64,000 nucleotides of DNA from Branchiostoma lanceolatum (Eukaryota > Chordata > Leptocardii > Amphioxiformes > Branchiostomatidae): the NCBI RefSeq assembly GCF_035083965.1, contig NC_089722.1, positions 18,972,642 to 19,036,641 of the forward strand, given 5' to 3'. Positions 12,533-25,500 of this stretch are shown piece after piece. Numbering within the stretch: position 1 is the first letter of the stretch; every line of letters begins with the position of its first letter. The position numbers and the translations under genes were made by a program. The notes under the pieces were generated by a model. That model had not been told where the DNA came from, searched no databases, and saw nothing but the letters and a program-made list of their open reading frames with translations.

Positions 12533-13470
12533 TTAGACTTTCAGCCCTTTGCTGAGGAGGAAGGCCTCTTGTTGTGGCTCCCGACCCAGGAAGTTCCTCA
12601 GCATGTCTGCAGCATCCTACAAAACAAATCAAAACCAAGATAGAGAACTTAATCATCGCCAGGAAACTCCTGCAACTTTGGCATATTCTAGTATACAGAT
12701 ATCGCGGAATATTCTACAGCAAGACACATTCAATAATGGTACGAACACATTGATAAAGTCTTTTATGCATCATGACTGTTTGTTGAACAGTTTTCCATCA
12801 TAGTGATACTGTGAGACTTGTACCATTTAGGCTGGCATACATGAGTATTTATCTTCCAGTAAAGCCCCTGATGTAGAACCTCTGGTTGGTTTAAGCCCCT
12901 GTCACACATTCAGGACCTTCCCACAACTTTGCTCCCGACCACTCCCCAACAAATGTCAGCACTGTCCCTTAGAGGTAGCCTGGAAGCCATCCCAAATTCC
13001 AGCTCCAGTTTACTCCTCTGATTGCATCCAAGCAGAATGTGAAGTCCCAACTTAATGTTTTCAGAATTCACAGTCAACTGGCACAGACAACTTTAAAAGC
13101 CACAAATGACCTTGCTCCCAACCATGGTCCGGGGAAGGTTGGGAGACCATGATCGGCTGTGTGTGACAGGGGTATAAGTAAACTGAGTTTAAACTAAGCA
13201 AGAAAGAACCCATATGGAACAAGTGCGAGACTTACAATTGATCCACCAGGCTTGAGGATCTTGTCCCTGTAGTCCTTCCCCACTGCTGGGTTCATAATGC
13301 CTTCCTTCCTAAAGCGACTGTAGAACATGTCCATACAGTACACCTCACTCCACTGGGGGCACAAAAACATGGGGTTAGCTTTCTGTATCTAACTTTTACC
13401 TTATTTATTGATTGATTGGTTTATAATGTGGCTGTAACACAGGGTTAGCTTTCTGTATCTAACTGTAACC

Positions 13471-13512
<42 letters not shown>

Positions 13513-16500
13513 GTTGGTTGGTTGAGTGATTTAATGATTTAGCATGAAATGTTGCTGATTTAATGATTAATAAAGCAGCTGTAGAACATGTCCATACAGT
13601 ACACCCTGCTCCACGGTTGGCACAAAAACATGGGGTTATTTCCTACTCACATCCCTCTCCTTCCACTGCCTTTTACCTTCTCAACCTAAATCAAATTTTA
13701 CACCAGGGTGGAGTGAAGAAAATGGTGTAAAGCACACTGCCCAAGGATACAACGTCTAGCCAGTAATGCCAGGAATTGAACCCAGGACCTCGCTATCTCG
13801 CGTCTGCTTGCCTATCCACTCGACCATTCAACGCCATCTAGGATTCTCTTATCTTACTGATTTAGACTGATTGATTTAATTTACTGAACTATGGGAAAAG
13901 GTGGAGAGAGAAACAATTTGCAACTACCAAAAGTAAATGTTGACAAAAGTTTTTCCCAACTATGTGATGCTGCGCAATGATGATACCCAGACACGTACAC
14001 ACAAACTCTCTCCACAGAACCCACTGACAAACCCCATTCCAGGGACATCCATTAGTGACATCTCCACCTGATAAGCATTCAAACTTAAAATAGTCTTTTA
14101 AACGCAGCATATTACTGTTGCTGCACGACAAACAGATATTCTGCAGCATAATTATGGTTTTGTCTGCAATTTCAAGGATCCCTCAGATTGCAACCATGCC
14201 ACATGTCAACAAGGTTGGCAATAAGGAATATTTGTTATGAAAGAGGTAAGAGCTAAATAAGAGGTATCATGCACTACATAATAGCTGCTGCTAAAAGCAG
14301 TTACGTTTGCAGCATTAATTTCACCAGATACAACAATACAGATGCCAAGTACTTACTGGGTTGCCCACAGTTACAGCCAACATAAGTGATAAGACATTCT
14401 GAAGCCTCACACTGGATCAAACCCTTCAGCCTGTCTCTTCAGTCTGCCTTGACAGTGTAATTGCTAATAAGCGTCTTCAAACAAAGTCATAGTATATTTC
14501 TCATGCTTTAGTAATTCAGTCTGCGGTGTCCTTGGCATCCTTGGTAACAAGCATCATATTATAGAAGCATTAAAATCTTTTCAAGACATACAACATGCAT
14601 GGCACACGTGTATTACCAAAAATGGACATGGTACCCGTGGTAACAGCCCACGTAAGTCTCCCTGAGCGACCGCTGTCGTGACATTCACAGAACCAAACCC
14701 CTCACGAACAGGTGCAGCCCCAACATCGTTTACATCTAGCCCAGCCGCAAACAGTGTCAGAATCATTCGAAGCTCGTAAATCTTACGACCAGACGACGAG
14801 AATCACCTCCAGCATGTTCATCAACAGCTCCAACCCATGGATGCTGACTGAGGAGACATCCGGTCCTGAGTTTGCAAACCTAGTGTCCTGCTACAAGTTG
14901 CATCTACAGAACAACACTGCATCCATCGCACAAGCCAACGAAGCCTGTTCCATGCACAAGGACCTTGTGAGACTGGGAACAGGGACTGACATTGTCTTTT
15001 GGCTGATGGGACTTCTCATCATCATCAGTAATGCTGTTGTGCTCTTGGGAATCATTGTAACAAGAGAACTCCACAAACCCATCTACTTCTACTTGGCAAA
15101 TCTGGCAATCGCAGATGTTTTCGCAGGCATCGGACTTCTGTATCGCACAGTAGGCCATGTCGGACACCACGTAATGTATGACTTTCTCATGACTTATATC
15201 AGCTTCATCATACTTACTCAGCTGACTTCAGCATCAGCTCTATCTCTATTGTCTGTTGACTCCTATGTTGCTCTTAAGCATCCCATATACTTCCACATCC
15301 ATGCTGACAGTGCCAAACTACGTGCATGTGTAGCTATGGCCTGTTCATGGATTATTGTCTCTTTGCTTGCCTTCTCACCCAGTATGGGCTGGAACTGTAT
15401 CCATATGCAGACCCTGACCACTGGTACATGTGTTTCATTGTACCCCCTAGCCTTTGTCATCATCTGTGCATCCTTACTGTTCCTGATGTGCTTAGTCATG
15501 ATGTTCACAAATATAAGTGTATATATGGCAATCAGAGAAAGAGAGAAGAGAAGGCTTGAACAGGCAATGGTCCCCCTGGGGGCACCAGGAGAAAATGGTT
15601 CTGGGCAAAACAATACTGCACAAGAGGAGGCAAACAGAAAGTTTGAAGAAAGGGTGTACAAGTCCAGGACTGTGATGATTCATGTAGTAGTGTGTTTTGT
15701 CTTCTGGCTGTTACCACTCCTGTTCTTTGCAGTTTGCAAATACCTCCCAGATATTTGCCCTAGGAATGGAGTTTTTGCAGGGATATGTCTGAATTCACTT
15801 ATTAACCCAATGGCAACACTCATCCGCACTCCGGACTTGAGGAATGCAATCTGGCAAAAACTGACAGGCCTCCGTCAGACGCTTGTCACCATGATACAGG
15901 GAAACCGTGTCAACCCACAGGAAGACCAGGCTGGAACAGGAGATGTCCCAAATCTACAGGAAGGTCCTGCACATGGAGAGGAACAAAACACACAGAGTCT
16001 CCGGGCTCCAGACAAACAGCCTGCAGTGGGAGACCGTGGCCAGAAAATCCACAGTTACGAAAGGATGCCAAGCCCCAAAATGCCTCCCAGTGGAACAGCA
16101 GAAATCCTACCAACAATTGAGGAAATAGGCTGAGCTGCAACTCAGAACTTTTTCACAGAAAGAAAAAGTTAGTGTTGAAGCAAAATGATAGAATTTGAAG
16201 TGGACCATCATGGGCAACAATGGCAAGTACATTTTGAATTTCATGAATTTATTATGGTGAAAACAATGAAAAGTATCCTTTAAACTTTAAGTAATCAGTA
16301 GCAAGCTTGCCACATGAACCACACACTTGCATCCACTGTGTTGTGCTGGAAGATACTAAATAGTGTAAACAGTATTATAAGTGTTGTTTTACATAATTTA
16401 TACATTGTATAGTACATACTACGTGTTGAATATTTTTCTTGTATACTTATATATATGGTGATGTTTGCACCTGTGAAACATTAAAAATAGCAGAATTGTA

Positions 16501-19500
16501 AATCTGAACAGGTCTCAGACTCTTTGTCTTCCCTGTCATTAAAACTCTTATCAAATTCAAATCAATCACAGCTCAAAAATGTGTGTCACAGCCTAATATT
16601 TGTATCTTCAAATAACAATTTTGCCAAGTTTGACTGTAATTTTCTGTGGACGTTGTTTTGGAGCAGCCCATATAACCTTTGTATCAGGCAGTGTGTCACT
16701 GTTTAATATTTTACCCCCTTAAAACAGCATTCCCTCTTCCAATGATAATGACAGGATTACACTTTTAGAAAAGATGGAGAAATATGAATCACATTTGCCA
16801 TTTAGTAGGAAAGATTGGCTTCCTAGTTTTGCCAAACAATCTATATTATGAATTCATTGAGATTTACCACATTTGTGGAAGGATTGATACAACAGGTAAC
16901 TATCCACTTTTGAAGATGTCAGTCTGGACCAGACTGTTAAGTCTGAACCACTCACATCAGGCTAGACACCTACTCTTCTCCCTAAGTGTGGTTCTTTAAC
17001 ATGCTTGAGATGTGACTCATCTCAAACACGGGACCTCAAACTTAACGTCCTATGCTATCTGAGAGGACGTCTCTAACCAAAGCTACATGTAGGCACTCAT
17101 TTTCACAGAGTCAATTGAAGAATTACGATGTAGGTGTAATTTATGCCTATCCCAAGGGCATAACACAGGCACAGTGCCGCACCTACAAAGGATTTGAACC
17201 CAGAACCTTTAGGTTCTAAGTAAAACAACCCTAACCACAAAACGGTGACCTTAACACCACCTTGCCACTTTTGCGCTGCTGTGCCTTAACTATGCTTAGA
17301 CACACCAAATGTTCGGCAGTCACCTTTGCGAAACCGCATTTCAGGGACAACCAACTGAGAGGATGGAATTCAATCCAATAACTGTTCTTTACATGGCAGA
17401 CTAATATTGCTGTTGCTAGACCATCAACAGATTAGCAAGCTTCACTCAATCTTATTGAATAATTCCTGTCATATTTTCTATCTGCATACCAACAAGGCTG
17501 GCAGTTGAGGAATATTTCTTGGGAGAGAGACTGGTGAGAGTGAAGCTAAAAGTAATTCAGCAGCCATCAGCATGACTGTGATAACCCTGAACATACTGTA
17601 AATGCAGAAACGTTTGTGGTGGTTTTATGTTTGCGGTTTTTACAGTAAGCTCGTCGCCGTGAACTTAAGACCACTGCGAAATGCTTTTGCCCTCCCACCC
17701 CCTAACAATGTCTACTATTGTCTCAAACACAAACTTAAAACCACCGCAAACACTCCATTTTCTCCCGACCGCAAAATTAAAACCATGCAAACTTTATGCA
17801 TTAATTTTACAGTATATTGGACGCCCGAGGCATTTAATTATGGTGTCAATCATTCTGCAGTGTTACCAATGGTTACTACTCACACCAAATGAAGGCCAGG
17901 CTACCATAGGAGAATTGGATTTGCCTAATAATTGTGTTATATTAAAAAAACATTGTGTCTGCAAGAGGGACTTGAATGCTCTTAGATATCGATACGGAGC
18001 ACATGTACAGGGAGGACCTTGCAAGTGACCGTTACAGGTGGAGATGCACACTGTCCAGACAGCTCAAATCAGGAAAAGACAGACTGATGCACAGCCCCAG
18101 AAAAGAGCTTTGCAACAGAACTGAGTCAGCTTACAAATGTAATTTTTGTGAGACTGCCATTCTCATATAGGGCCGTTAAGCCATAGTTGATGCTGTAGGG
18201 CTGTTGTGAATTAGGATTTTCCCATGGTCAATACCCCCGACAGAGGCCATATATAACATTATATATAAATTATATATCTTTAAAAAAAAACACTTGCAGT
18301 GCCCATGATAACACTAACATCCCACAAAAGTCTCACTGAGTGACTGTAACTGAATCTTGTAAATACACAAGCCAAGGAGCTGGCTGTTACCTGTCTCATT
18401 TCATTCTATTTTTGTCTAGACTAGTGTTGAGCTTCGCTGATTGCTAGATATTTTGACTCTTACAAGATGTACATGTACATGTATGTACATGTACATATAC
18501 AGAAAAAGAATTACATATAATTTTATTTCTTTTATTAGTTACTGTATAAAGTTACAGTATACATTCTGTACAATGCATCAGTGGGATCGTGTGGCAAATC
18601 GGCAGGGTTTTCGGCCCAGTCCCGGATTCGAATCCCCTGATGCCACTGATGTTGCGGCCTTAGAAAAGGTAATTTACTTGACTATCCTCACCCCACCCAG
18701 GTGTAAAAACGGGTATATCATGTGTGGGTCATGACACCAGCAAGAGCTGCCTGTGTTCCACGAGCATTGCACCTATGCAGTTGTAATAAAATCAAAATCA
18801 AATTATATCAAATCAGGAGAGCAGCCTCACCAGGTATCCGTAGTACTGTGCATCGTAGCCGCCTCCAAGATGTCCAAACGTGGCGGGCATGTTGGTCCCT
18901 GGTGTTGGTGTCACGCCCAGGATTTTAGTAGACAGCTCACTGAAGACGGCTGCAGTGTCAGCCTTAAGAAAAACAATATTTTGCTGTTTAACCTTTAGCA
19001 CACTGAAGTAGCCGTTTTGCACCCAATCCCTATTGGTTACAGCCTTAGGCAGCAGGGAGAAGGTTAACTTGTACCAATTTTTCTCATTGTTTTGGGATAT
19101 TCTAGATTAAACATGAAGGAAGAAGATTTCAAGGCAACTTAAAACAAAAAGGATACTATTTACTAATACGTAAAAATTTGGAATCTGACTACATTTACTC
19201 CCGAGCTGATACTAAGCACTAGTGAACCAGCAAATTAAATTTTGTGGCCTGACAATAAGTTGTACGTAAAGAAGGTTTTGCAGTTCAAAGGTCTGATTGA
19301 AATTCATTGTTCCCTGTTCCAATAGGCTGAGGCTTTTTGTGTGACCCTTGATTTTATAATTGGAATCTGATGCAAGATATGAAAGTATGATTCAAATGAC
19401 AAAAAAAAGCATTTTGAAAAATTCCTTTTTTTATTTATGATATGAGCAACTTGTCAAATATTTTGGTTGTTTGGAGGTCCCAGCCTCTAGTAAAAATGGA

Positions 19501-22500
19501 GTGTAACGCATGTAGTACATAGTCTTCCCACCTTCTCCCTTGTGTGGATGTTCTGATCGAACGTTCCCAGCAGGATCTGTCGCAGGTTGAACACGCCGGC
19601 GTTGGCATTCCTCGCCTTCACTAGCGTCTCGATCATCTCGTCAGGTAGGTCCGACCCGTCCTGGCGAAGAAGTGAAAGTGAAAAAAGTGAGAGAAAAAAA
19701 ACACGGTAAAAGTGAAAGTGATATCGATCCAGTTTGGCTCACTGAAGAAGTAATCTTCCACTGGTGGTGACAGAGATGACAGACGTTATGTACTGAGTTT
19801 TTACAGGACCTGGTTCATTTTACCAGGGAAATTCCCCTATAACTTTTCGAGAAGCACCTGTCAATAAAAGTGGACCACAGCTTAGCATCCTATTCTAAGG
19901 ACTGCAATTCTTTCTAGTAGGCTAAGCATGCATGTCAGGTAAGTGACACAGCCAGAGTTGAACTCACAGTTTCTAGTTCCTGAGGCAGGGCCACGACAAC
20001 AATGCACGCTAACATATAGCACACTATAAACTCATATTCATATAGAGTATTTATGGTATAATTTCAATGTATTTCTTTTGCTAATTTTGTTTGCTTTTGA
20101 TTAAGTGCCATGTTAATCATTCATATTATCAAGGCTTCTGCACCCCCCTGTATTTTTTTGTCCTGTATTTCAAATGGATTTTAACTATTTATACATTTGC
20201 AAAGAAACAATAAACAACATACCTTGTAGTGTTTGGACATGCGACGTAGCGGCTCCTTCTCCCAGCACCAGTTCTCCAGCATCTGCGATGGAGCTTCCAC
20301 AAAGTCTCGCTCCACGTTTGTGCCACTGGAAAAAAAATGGCACCAAACGGTGATCATCATTGTCACAAATGAAGCATAAAGTGGAATGAGAGAAAAAGAA
20401 CAAGAACCTGTAAGACACAAGCCTCCGTGAAGTAATTATGGTGTTTGCAGTGTAGATTAAGTGTTTGGTACCCTCTTTACCAGGAATAACAATTTCCTTA
20501 AAACCTGTTTCCATTTAAAGTAATTGTTTATTACAACAGAAATCCATCCAATGGATCTTGAGTTATAGCTGCGATCACACACATTACGATAACAACAATA
20601 CACCTGTTGGAGGTTACTGACCTCCATCAAGGCGTAAAAAAACATTTACACTGGCTTGACTCATCCTTTCTTGATTATGAGAAAATTCCATTTGACAACC
20701 AGACAAAAATGTACCTTTCCTTGGTGCTGAAAGACATTCACACCAACACACTACTGGTGCCTGCTTTTCCTACTAAATAATGAATTTTGAATTACCATTG
20801 GGCAAACCAGTTGCACTCTAGGTAAACTTCTCATTCTATCTTAGTGAATTCTATATGCTGCTATAGATTTGCTGTTTTGGCATTACCTAAACAAATTGAA
20901 ATTAAAACTGATGTTAGTAAAGCGTATTTCAGCCATAAGGCTGCAAAGTTTTACATGAATATAACATTCATTCAATCATTCATTCATTCATACAACAACA
21001 GAGGACCGACCTGAAATGTGCCAGGTCAGTTTGAGCACAGATCTGATGCATCACATGACCAAACTCATGGAAAAAGGTCTCCACCTGCAAAACAAATTAT
21101 AAGATTGAAAAAAAAATAAAGTCTCACATCACAATTTAGGCCTATATAGGGAAAAATGTTGTGTTTCTGGTTTCCCGACCAACCCTAGCAATAAACCTGT
21201 CGACCCTAGCCTTTTTTTCAAATTTATCACTGGCAAGAGACGTAAAATATTCGACCAGACATCTAAGTGATGAAAATGATGTAGAATAATTTTGTTTTCC
21301 AACATGTTTTCCTCATTTCTGATACAATAGTTAATGAAGAAAGTGATATAAACAGACTCACCAAGCCTAGCTCTCCTGCATTATAGTTGAATGTATACTA
21401 TTGACTAAAATATGACACATTGAAAATACATATCATTGTCCATTCCAGTTTTCCTAAAAAGTATTTGTTGGGTCAATTCAGCCAGAAGTCTTTAAAAAAA
21501 AACAGAATCCATACCAGTCCTATTCCTTTCAAGTTAAGTTTTGAACCAAGAGGTCCCGAGTTCAAATCCCAATGACGCCAACGATGTTGTGCCCTTGGGA
21601 AAGGCACTTTACACGACTTTCCTCACTTCGTCCAGGTGTATAAAAAAAGGGGTATGTTGTTATGTGTACGTGGCACTGTTAATATATGTTATAAAAACTT
21701 GACTGCAGTGCCATGTCATCCTTGTCTGTCAAAAACCGAAGTAAAAAAAAAAGTTTTGAACTTGCACACTTGACTTATGACAAAATCACATATTATCTTT
21801 TAAATATCTGCAAAAGAGAGTCTTTTGTCTGAACCACTCTGCAGGTATATATATGTTCCTCCCACCTCTTCATGCAGCAAAAGTGATGGTCGGTCCGCTG
21901 TGGGCTTGGTGAAGTTGGCAACCATTGCTGCAATGGATTTCTGTGGGAGGGACAAACCATGAACTTGACATTGTTACTGGGGGATATCTCTATAGCTCAA
22001 CTGGTACGTATTGTAGAAGACCTAGTGCAGAAAGTGACACTCTAGTATCAGTACAACTACACTTATGGCTACCACACTTGTGTCACTTTTACAACAGTTA
22101 CCATACTCATGATCAAGGTCGGAAATATTTTCCCATCTTCAGTATTTTCCTGTCCATCTGTGTTGACCATTGCCGTAGGGGAACAAAATTTCTTGTTTAT
22201 TTATATTTTTTCAAAATTAAGAAAAAATCAACGCACACATGGATGACATCCATAAGATTTACTTGCTGTGGCCTACCTATAAAATCTGAAAATCACAGGA
22301 GCCATGTCCTTACCTGTCGACTTCCGTCAGGGAGTAAACAACCAGGCTGCAAAATCAATCAGAACAAACAAATTTAGAAAAACAACCACCGTGACAGTGA
22401 CAATTTCACAGAAAAACCACAACTGGAATGTCTTTAGATTTATATCAAATGGCTACACAAAACCAGGCAATCTTGTGTGGTGTTGCTCTTTTTCTAATCG

Positions 22501-25500
22501 TTACAATATTTGTTGGAATAATAACAGAAACTCTTACTTGCAAGCCGAAGCAGGCGGCATGCGAAAACTTGCCCTCACGAGGATACAGGTCTAAGTAGAA
22601 CTGTCCGAGCAACACCCCCGACTTAACGTCAACCACGTCGTACTATATTTGTGGTTGGGCAGAACAACAGCAGAAGGCACAAACAGGTTACCATTAGCAA
22701 ACATATAAACAGTAAAAACAGCTACTTTTAGATATAGCATTAAGCCAGGCAAACATTACATGGTCCCAGGTCTATACCAGAATTTTTTTCTCTTTGAACA
22801 CAACTTCCTGCCTGCATCACAGACACTATTAAAAATGCTGGTCGAATTACAAAAAATCAACCATGTTGATAAATTCCATACGACTTGTTAATGATGTAAG
22901 AGAACTTTAATCTCAAAATATAAGCCTTATATATAGATTATAATAATTATGAGTGTTTTTTTTCTATTCTTCTGTTGAAACCATTCTTTCAGTTTCCATG
23001 TAATATTTGCCAGCGAATGCACCGCACACCCAGCATGTCCTCAGAAGGTATATCGTGGCTACCTGTGACCCCCACATGGCGGCGTGGAAATATTTCCCTG
23101 GCCTCGGGTACAGATCCAGGTAGAACTGTCCCACAAATTCTTCAGACACAGAGTCCACTACATCATACTACATTACACATCACAGGACGCACACACACGT
23201 ATACACAAATAACATAATGTATTAATCTGTACTATCATCATCATTGGTCCGCTGTACTAAAAAAAAGTCATACTATGGTCATGGTATAAGGCAATGCTAT
23301 TATCAACTGTCTTTACAAGTCAAACATTCAAACAATTCATAGTTACAATATCTAATGTTAATAGCATTAAATATTCTATCTATAAATTGTAACATTGTTG
23401 TAACAAACCCTGTATAGTTTATTTTTTGTTTATCAATTTAGATTATCTTTAACAGAGACTACATGTACATTTTTATATTCAACTTTCTACCTGTTGCATA
23501 ACCATGTAATCATTATACATGTCAATCAATTAAAATTTGGTAAAAGGGTTACTTTAGCAGGTAGACCTACAGCTAACTGCTGAAGACACTCTGAGTCTGA
23601 CTTACCAGGGTGACGTCATCGTTCCACACCTGCGGTTTTTCTATCTGCTCAAACTTCAGGCCAAGCAGTTCCTGGGAAAATGAGAAAAACATCATCACTC
23701 CTATCCTGAAGATTTCTGACCAGCACAAGATGTAAAGCCCCTATCTCACTGGACCTGTGGTATGTTGGTGGCATTTGTAAGTTTAAAGATGGCTTCACAT
23801 AAGCCTTGTAGGCTTCTTCCATCGTCCTGCACTCTTTTGTTAGATACTTCACCGTTATTATTTCTACATATGCAAATGAATAAAAACAAAAACAAACATA
23901 CAAAAATCTTTTCTGAATAAAAAAAAACTTTTTACACAACCAACGTTTCGGTGACCATCTGTCACCTTCCTCAAGGCAATTCTGACTGGTTTTCATTACA
24001 ATGCAGCACAGGTGTCGCTACTTATAATACATGTAGATGCGTTCCCAAATGCAAAATATTTACAGAATATATACACTGTTACTGGGAACAGCATCCACCA
24101 TGCAGTCCCAAACGCACACATACACTATTATCAAGCAAAAAACAATGCAATAATCAACCTCTACTTCTTAAGAATGCGGTTGCAAACACGACTGAGTCTT
24201 TATCCACCCTCATCACGGTTCATGACTGAAGTGGATTTTCTAATCCATACAGCCTCCTCAATCCAGCGGGATAAACAAGGCTGTATGGATACACACCCAT
24301 CACTATTTATCTATTCTTTGTACTATTGTTATAATTTCGATTCACCTTGTTTGACCAAACTTTTAGTTATTTATTGTTATGTTGACCCCTTGACATCCCC
24401 TCATCTTGACCTCTATGAAAAGCGGCCCCAAAGGCCGATTAGAGCATATATCGAGAGTAAATAAAGGCACAAACAAAACAACCAAACACCTGGTAGATGT
24501 CAAGCAGGCCCTTGGTGACCACCTCCATGGGGAAGTACTCCTTGAGTTTCTGGTGGTCCACAGCGTACTGCTTCTCTTCCACCATGTTCATGTAGTAACG
24601 GAAGTCCGCACCGCTGATCTTGTTGTCAAACTCGTACTTGTACTTTTCACACTGAATGCGGAAGGAAAGAAAATCAAACGTGTTGAAGGTGGTTTTGTGG
24701 GTAGGATGTTGATTTAGTATCTGAAGGTTCTTGATTCGAAACCCTGGCAGGCACCAGTGTTGTGCACCAACATGTGTTTCCACACTCCGTCCTTTAAGCG
24801 CCTTTAAGCTAGGAGACCCTGGCCTTTTTCATGCTAGAGAAGTAGTGAGGGTACTGTAGGGTCCTCTTGCAAACATCAGCATGATGGGCAATCGGATTTC
24901 AGAGCATCAGCAGCTAGAATGGAATTTGAACCCATGACCTTCTAATCCATATCACACCAATTGCAACTTCTTCCTTCTTGAGGAAGATTCCATCTCCTCG
25001 ATCCTGCCCTAGAATGGGATTTGAACCTATGACTGTATAATCCATATCACACCAACCTCTTCCTTCTTGTACTTGAGGAAGATTTTCAACTCCTCCTTGC
25101 CGAGAGGCCTCATCTTCTCTGCGAGTTCACTCAGGAAGAAGGCGACCGCCTTGTCCGTCTTGGACATACGCATCTCCGTGATGAAGGCAGCATGGGTGGG
25201 GTAACCAAGCAGGGAAGCTTTCTGCAACAAAAGGAGCCTCAGTTAAAGGAGCCAAAGCAATTTCAGAATGTTAAAACTGGAAATATTCTGAATATGGAAA
25301 TCTGTATGATATTAACATTTACTAATATGCTCATATCAGCACATTTCTATCATGACTTCATACTTTGGACATTTAAAAAGAGTACAGAAACAAGCCGCAC
25401 GAGGAGTCCTTTATATATTGGGACCACCAAACAACAGCGGCCAGATTTTCAATGATTTTTACCACACAACGACATCGCATCTTTGCTCCATGAAGGCCGA

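Noticed and set aside
13745..13835. Possible functional tRNA gene on the minus strand
   Set aside because: Boxes A and B are recognisable but acceptor and anticodon stems do not pair; it is better explained as a SINE head.
24406..24717. Plus-strand 103-codon frame
   Set aside because: It is the antisense shadow of peptidase exon 8 (24490-24651).
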